Shown here: piece by piece, positions 6,358 to 10,270 of the stretch | Layout of the letters: the number at the start of each line of letters is the position of its first letter | Numbering within the stretch: position 1 is the first letter of the stretch | DNA from: Patescibacteria group bacterium | Lineage (GTDB): Bacteria > Patescibacteriota > Patescibacteriia > Patescibacteriales > GWC2-42-12 | Direction: 5' to 3' | DNA length: 10,270 bases | Assembly (NCBI GenBank): GCA_018813805.1 | Contig: JAHJAP010000069.1 | Coordinates: forward strand, 1-10,270 | Notes under the pieces: model-generated | The model's database searches: none | What the model saw: the letters and a program-made list of their open reading frames with translations, nothing else | Told to the model about the DNA's origin: nothing | Program-made: the position numbers and the translations under genes

Positions 6358-8733
6358 ATGATAGATAATCAGTTAAGTGGTAAAACAATTCTTTTAGTTA
6401 ATACAGGATCAATTAAGAAAAAATTTATTTTGCAAAAGATAAAAAAGTTCGGTTTGGTTGTTGTTTGTTTAAATAAAGAAAAAAATTGGGCCTGTCCTTA
6501 TGTTGATCATTGGATTTTAGCTGACAATACTAACATTGCTGAGGCGATTCAAGCAATAAGGGAATTTATTTCCAATATTCCTCAAGTAAAAATTGATGGG
6601 GTATTAACATTTTGGGAAGACGATGTTTTGTTAACAGCGAAAATTATAAATAAATTTAATTTTATTGGTGTTGATTTTAATGTTGCCAAGAAAATTAGAA
6701 ATAAATTTTTGTATAGAGAATTTTGCCAAGAGAACAACTTGCCAGCGCCAGAGCATATTTTATTAAAATCAATTGAAGATATACAAAAATTGCCTGAAAC
6801 ATTTAAATTTCCGGTTGTAATAAAACCAGCCTTTGGTTCTAGTAGCGCTTATGTTGTTAAAGCAGATGACAAAGAGCAATTAATTGATACTTATAAGTAT
6901 ATTAAAAAAAATATTTCAATTAATACAGAAAGTTCATTAGTTGAAGGGATGGATATTTTTGTTGAAGAATATATTGCTGGAGATGAAGTTGATATTGATA
7001 TTGTTTTGCAAAATGGTAAAATTAAATTTTATTCAATTACTGATAATTATCAAACCAATGAGCCGTTTTTTATTGAAACAGGTTTTTCAATTCCATCTAG
7101 TTTGTCAAATAAAAATCAACAAGATTTGATTGAAATGGCAGAAGTTAATTTAGAAAAGCTTGGAGTGCAAAATGGCGTAATTCAGTTTGAAGCTAAATCA
7201 ACGAAAAATGGTCCTGTGCCAATAGAAATTAATTTAAGAATGGGAGGGGATGAAGTTTATTCTTTTATTAAAGGCGCTTGGAATGTTGATTTAATCGAAA
7301 GCGCTGTTAAAATTGCTTTAGGTATATATATACCACAAATAAAAAAACTAGAAATGCCGTGTAAGTATATAACAGGAATGGATTTTTTATCTGATAATTC
7401 AGGTGTTTTATCTCAATTAGATATAAATGAAGAAATACATAAAAAAGATTATCTTGAACAATTACATTTTTTTAAAAAAGTTGGGGATCCTATTTTAGTT
7501 CCGCCTGAAGGTTATGAATATTTAGGCTGGATTACAGTATCAGGTCATAGTCTTCCTGATGCGCGAGATAAATTAAAAGAAGCTTTAAAATATATAAAAT
7601 ATGAAGTTGCAAAATTTACTCAAGATTCTTTAATTGGAAAAACATTAAGAAAAAATAGTTTTTCCTATGCTTCACTTAACACTGAAATAATAGTTAAGGC
7701 AGCTAAGATGGAAAAAGTTAAAAAAATAAAAAGAGAAGATCAAAGAAGTTTGCATATTGGTATTGTTGGAAATGCTAATGAAAATGAAGATATTTTATTG
7801 GCAAGGAGTTCATTTGAAATCAGTAAAAATATTATTAAAGCATTAAAAGAAAGAAAATATTGCGTTAGTTTTTTTAATTTTAATAATATAGAAAAAGCTT
7901 TTAATGAACTTAAATCAAGTAATGTTGATTTGGTTTTTAATGTTTGTGAGAAAATTAATAATTCAAGTTTATTAAAACCATGCGCGATTGCTTTATTAGA
8001 TATGCTTCAAATTCCATATATTGGTCCAAATTCATTAATTTTAAGTTTATGCATGGATAAGATTAGAGTAAAAAAATTATTAACTTTTCATAATATACCT
8101 ATTGCAAAATGGGATTATGCCTACGCAATTGATGATGAAATAAATAAAGATTTAGAATTTCCATTAATTGTTAAGCCAGCTAATATTGATAACTCATTTG
8201 GCATTGATAATAAATCTGTTGTAACAGATCAATATGAATTAAAAAAACAATTGAAAAAAGTAATTATTGATTTAAACAGCCCTGCCTTAGTTGAGGAATA
8301 TATAGATGGTGATGAATATAATGTTTCAATTCTTGGGAGTGAAGAAGAAGGTGATCTTAGGGTTTTGCCATTATCACGTTCAATTTTTAAAAATATGCCT
8401 GATAAACAATGGCATATTTATACTTATCAAAAAGAATATGCAAATAATATTATTATACAACAACCAGCAAAAAATATTAATAAAAAATTAGAAACTTTAA
8501 TTACGGAAATAGCTTTAGATACTTACAATATTTTTGATTGTCAAGACTATGCTAGTATTAAAATTAGAGTGGATAAAAATGACAATCCTTATGTTTTAGA
8601 AATTAATCCAAGCCCTTCACTAATTCATCACAACAATTGTCTTTTTAAAGTCGCAAAATTGATACGTATGGAATATGGGGATTTACTTGAGGAAATAATT
8701 ACTATGGCAATTAAACGCTATCAGCAAAAATAA
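6358..8733 (+). CDS. fused double ATP-grasp ligase (amino-acid ligase-like + D-Ala-D-Ala ligase-like)
   Basis: Residues are numbered from the alternative GTG at 6307 (808 aa); the preferred ATG at 6358 is residue 18. Module 1 (about 26-450) resembles carboxylate-amine ligases of the BacD/carnosine synthase type: N-terminal strand KTILLVNTG, ATP-site K173 in VVIKPAFGSSSA, FVEEYIAGDEVDIDI (218-232), Mg-binding IQFEAKS and PIEINLRMGGD (E295, E307, N309, R311), then a C-terminal lid-like part with GWITVSGHSLPDAR (407-420). Module 2 (about 482-808) resembles D-alanine-D-alanine ligases: DLVFNVCE (541-548), IPYIGPNS (569-576), MDK (583-585), K623 in PLIVKPANIDNSFGI, LVEEYIDGDEYNVSIL (661-676), DYASIKIRVD and PYVLEINPSPSL (E765, N767). 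Each module appears to retain an ATP site, suggesting two successive ATP-dependent amide or peptide bond formations; substrates are unknown. No signal peptide or membrane segment, so cytoplasmic. The GTG at 6307 overlaps the murJ stop and has GAGG at 6297-6300, but residues 1-17 come from the repeat spacer, so I prefer 6358. Confidence 0.88.
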   Translation: MIDNQLSGKTILLVNTGSIKKKFILQKIKKFGLVVVCLNKEKNWACPYVDHWILADNTNIAEAIQAIREFISNIPQVKIDGVLTFWEDDVLLTAKIINKFNFIGVDFNVAKKIRNKFLYREFCQENNLPAPEHILLKSIEDIQKLPETFKFPVVIKPAFGSSSAYVVKADDKEQLIDTYKYIKKNISINTESSLVEGMDIFVEEYIAGDEVDIDIVLQNGKIKFYSITDNYQTNEPFFIETGFSIPSSLSNKNQQDLIEMAEVNLEKLGVQNGVIQFEAKSTKNGPVPIEINLRMGGDEVYSFIKGAWNVDLIESAVKIALGIYIPQIKKLEMPCKYITGMDFLSDNSGVLSQLDINEEIHKKDYLEQLHFFKKVGDPILVPPEGYEYLGWITVSGHSLPDARDKLKEALKYIKYEVAKFTQDSLIGKTLRKNSFSYASLNTEIIVKAAKMEKVKKIKREDQRSLHIGIVGNANENEDILLARSSFEISKNIIKALKERKYCVSFFNFNNIEKAFNELKSSNVDLVFNVCEKINNSSLLKPCAIALLDMLQIPYIGPNSLILSLCMDKIRVKKLLTFHNIPIAKWDYAYAIDDEINKDLEFPLIVKPANIDNSFGIDNKSVVTDQYELKKQLKKVIIDLNSPALVEEYIDGDEYNVSILGSEEEGDLRVLPLSRSIFKNMPDKQWHIYTYQKEYANNIIIQQPAKNINKKLETLITEIALDTYNIFDCQDYASIKIRVDKNDNPYVLEINPSPSLIHHNNCLFKVAKLIRMEYGDLLEEIITMAIKRYQQK

Positions 8734-8782
8734 AAAAATTAATTAAGTTTATTAAATAAATAGTTTGTTGGGAATGCAATAT

Positions 8783-8811
8783 TTGACCTAAATTTTTAAT
8801 TTTGGTAAATT
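8783..8811 (+). promoter_or_regulatory. possible sigma70-type promoter
   Basis: TTGACC at 8783-8788 (five of six to TTGACA) is followed after exactly 17 bases by TAAATT at 8806-8811 (four of six to TATAAT). It lies in the longest spacer of the window, about 70 bases upstream of the ATG at 8882, where a separate transcription start is expected. A better -10 box, TATACT at 8812-8817, has 23-base spacing and is less likely with this -35. AT-rich DNA yields such matches by chance. Confidence 0.3.
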
Positions 8812-8812
8812 T

Positions 8813-8828
8813 ATACTCGAAAGAGTAT
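8813..8828 (+). promoter_or_regulatory. GAAA-tetraloop hairpin in the leader of the 8882 gene
   Basis: ATACTC (8813-8818), GAAA (8819-8822) and GAGTAT (8823-8828) form a perfect 6-bp stem with a GNRA-type loop closed by C-G, a stable RNA motif. A shorter similar element, CTC-AAAA-GAG, lies at 8842-8851. The stretch 8829-8870 is clearly richer in G and C than the surrounding spacer. Together they may be a structured 5' leader. No poly-T tract follows, so it is not a terminator, and I recognise no riboswitch class. Confidence 0.3.
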
Positions 8829-8881
8829 TTGGCGACAGACCCTCAAAAGAGCATTTCTAATAAGCCCATAAAAATAGTGAT

Positions 8882-10216
8882 ATGAATAATATAATACAAA
8901 AAAATAGAACAACACAAAAAATTTTTGAATTAAAAAAATTTTTATTTATTTCTTTTGAAAGTTTAAGCGGAGATTTGGCATGGAGTTTAGTTAAGGAGGG
9001 CCATGAAGTAAAAGTATATATTGAGGCTAAAAGCGATGTTGATGTTTATGATGGTTTTGTAGAAAAAGTTAGTTCTTGGGAAGATTATAAAGACTGGGCT
9101 GATGTTATAATATTTGATGATGTTGGCTTTGGCTCAATAGCTGAAAAATTACGAAAACAAGGAAAGTTAGTTATTGGTGGCAGTATTTATACTGATGAAT
9201 TAGAAATAGATCGAGAATTTGGCCAGTCTGAAATGAAAAAAAACGGGATTAATGTTTTACCAAGTTGGCAATTTAATAATTATGAAGACGCTATTGAATT
9301 TATTAAAACTAATCCCAGCCGTTATGTTTTTAAGCCTAGCGGCAACGTATCTTCTAACAGCAAGGGATTATTATTTTTAAGTCAAGAAGAAGATGGAAGG
9401 GATTTACTTGAGATTTTAGAACAGAACAAGGATGTTTGGAAGAAAAAAGCGCCTTTATTTTTACTTCAAAAATATATTACAGGCGTAGAAATAGGTGTAG
9501 GAGCTTTTTTTAATGGTCATGATTTTATTTATCCGATCAATGTAAATTTTGAGCATAAAAGAATTTATCCTGGTAATATTGGACCATTTGCAGGAGAAAT
9601 GGGAACATTAATGTATTGGAGTTCGCCTAATAATTTATTTAAAGTAACAGTAGAAAAAATGTTGCCTGCATTACAGCAATCAGGCTATATTGGTTATGTT
9701 GATATTAATTGTATTGTTAATGGTAAAGGGGTTTATCCCTTGGAATTCACAACTAGATTTGGTTACCCTACAATTCCAATTCAATTAGAAGGTATTCTTA
9801 CTCCGACAGGAGAGTGGTTGTACAAAATGGCTAAAGGCGAAAATTTTGAATTAAAAACTAAAAAAGGTTTTCAAATCGGCGTTAGAATTTTAGTAGAATC
9901 ATATTTTTCAAAAGATAACGATTCGGAAATTGTTAAATTGTATCATGATTTAGCAATTTCTTTTAAAAATCATAATAATTTAGATGGGGTGCATATTGAA
10001 GATGTTAAAAACGATAAAGGCATTTGGCGCGTTGCTGGTGCTTCAGGATGTTTATTGGTGATTACTGGTGATGGCACTACCGTAGAAGATGCTAGGCGGT
10101 TAGTTTATAATAGAGTAAAAAATATTATTATTCTTAATATGATTTATAGAACAGATATTGGTTCTAGATGGGCAATTGACAGCGATCGTCTTCATACTTG
10201 GGGTTATTTAAGATAA
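8882..10216 (+). CDS. PurD-like ATP-grasp ligase of unknown substrate
   Basis: A 444-aa cytoplasmic ATP-grasp protein with the layout of glycinamide ribonucleotide synthetase (PurD): an N-terminal Rossmann-like part (FLFISFESLSGDLAWSL, res 20-36; KEGHEVKVYI, 38-47), the segment LVIGGSIYTDELEIDREFG (96-114), ATP-site K151 (YVFKPSG), LLQKYITGVEIGVGAFFNG (194-212), FEHKRIYPGNIG and GEMGT (223-242), VDINCIVNGKGVYPLEFTTR (273-292) with metal-type E288, and a C-terminal domain with AGASGCLLVITGDGTT (385-400) and YRTDIGSR (422-429) as in PurD. The N-terminus differs from typical PurD (no GxGGREHA), and LEFTTRFGYP replaces the usual EFNxRFGDPE, losing the Asn and Asp. No purine genes are nearby. I therefore call it a PurD-related ligase, with true PurD activity unlikely but possible. 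The ATG at 8882 lacks a Shine-Dalgarno and is separated from the preceding gene by 148 bases, so it may have its own promoter. Confidence 0.85.
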   Translation: MNNIIQKNRTTQKIFELKKFLFISFESLSGDLAWSLVKEGHEVKVYIEAKSDVDVYDGFVEKVSSWEDYKDWADVIIFDDVGFGSIAEKLRKQGKLVIGGSIYTDELEIDREFGQSEMKKNGINVLPSWQFNNYEDAIEFIKTNPSRYVFKPSGNVSSNSKGLLFLSQEEDGRDLLEILEQNKDVWKKKAPLFLLQKYITGVEIGVGAFFNGHDFIYPINVNFEHKRIYPGNIGPFAGEMGTLMYWSSPNNLFKVTVEKMLPALQQSGYIGYVDINCIVNGKGVYPLEFTTRFGYPTIPIQLEGILTPTGEWLYKMAKGENFELKTKKGFQIGVRILVESYFSKDNDSEIVKLYHDLAISFKNHNNLDGVHIEDVKNDKGIWRVAGASGCLLVITGDGTTVEDARRLVYNRVKNIIILNMIYRTDIGSRWAIDSDRLHTWGYLR

Positions 10217-10270
10217 TTTTTCATGAAAAGCATTTTGTGGTTATTCTAAGCAAAAAATTTATATAATATA

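Noticed and set aside
6941..7129. Short forward frames inside the double ATP-grasp gene (also 8306-8491)
   Set aside because: They lie in another frame of a well-supported gene and their translations are rich in K, I, L and F, as expected from out-of-frame AT-rich DNA.
6358..8733. Large subunit of carbamoyl-phosphate synthase (also two ATP-grasp halves)
   Set aside because: The two halves are not similar repeats, the length is well below the roughly 1070 aa of CarB, and the second half carries D-Ala-D-Ala ligase-type rather than CarB-type motifs.
8882..10216. Straight annotation as purD
   Set aside because: The N-terminal and EFN-x-RFGDPE signatures are altered and no purine gene is near, so I kept a PurD-like call without a gene symbol.
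10223..10249. ATG-started mini-ORF after the last gene
   Set aside because: It is only eight codons long, without ribosome-binding site or context.
10262..10267. TATAAT near the right edge as a promoter -10 box
   Set aside because: No acceptable -35 lies 16-18 bases upstream, the surrounding DNA is nearly pure A/T, and no downstream gene is visible.

Overview
The window is a very AT-rich bacterial segment with all genes on the + strand. It holds five tightly packed genes, then a 148-base spacer and a sixth gene, plus a possible gene tail at the left edge. The standard code fits: TGA is used as a stop (end of eno) and no gene contains an in-frame TGA. Low GC, almost no spacers, absence of clear Shine-Dalgarno sites before nearly every start, a MurJ of non-proteobacterial type and several deep-branching ATP-grasp proteins suggest a Patescibacteria/CPR-type genome. 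That placement is inference from style; there is no rRNA or other marker in the window.

Layout: (1) 3-137, possible 3' end of an upstream gene. (2) 98-1381, enolase. (3) 1378-2973 and 3026-4618, two adjacent, strongly diverged cofactor-independent phosphoglycerate mutases. The first overlaps eno by ATGA; a 26-nt perfect palindrome lies between the two. (4) 4667-6307, MurJ-type lipid II flippase. (5) about 6358 (or 6307)-8733, a large protein fusing two different ATP-grasp ligase modules. (6) 8734-8881, a spacer with a possible promoter and a GAAA-loop hairpin. (7) 8882-10216, a third ATP-grasp protein with PurD-like architecture but probably not PurD. The last 54 bases contain no gene.

The first three genes give the lower-glycolysis steps 3-phosphoglycerate to 2-phosphoglycerate to phosphoenolpyruvate. 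The second half is different: a cell-wall precursor flippase followed by three ATP-grasp catalytic modules in two proteins. ATP-grasp enzymes of these types join a carboxylate to an amine using ATP. A plausible but untested reading is a small pathway that makes a short peptide or amide-linked metabolite, possibly connected to the envelope through murJ. This is the best candidate for an undescribed system. Gene order in such compact genomes is often not functionally meaningful, so the link to murJ is weak evidence.

A second theme is a family of degenerate AT-rich repeats with a 7-base period. They occupy the three short spacers between genes 3 to 5, and one copy lies inside the eno coding sequence at a variable loop.
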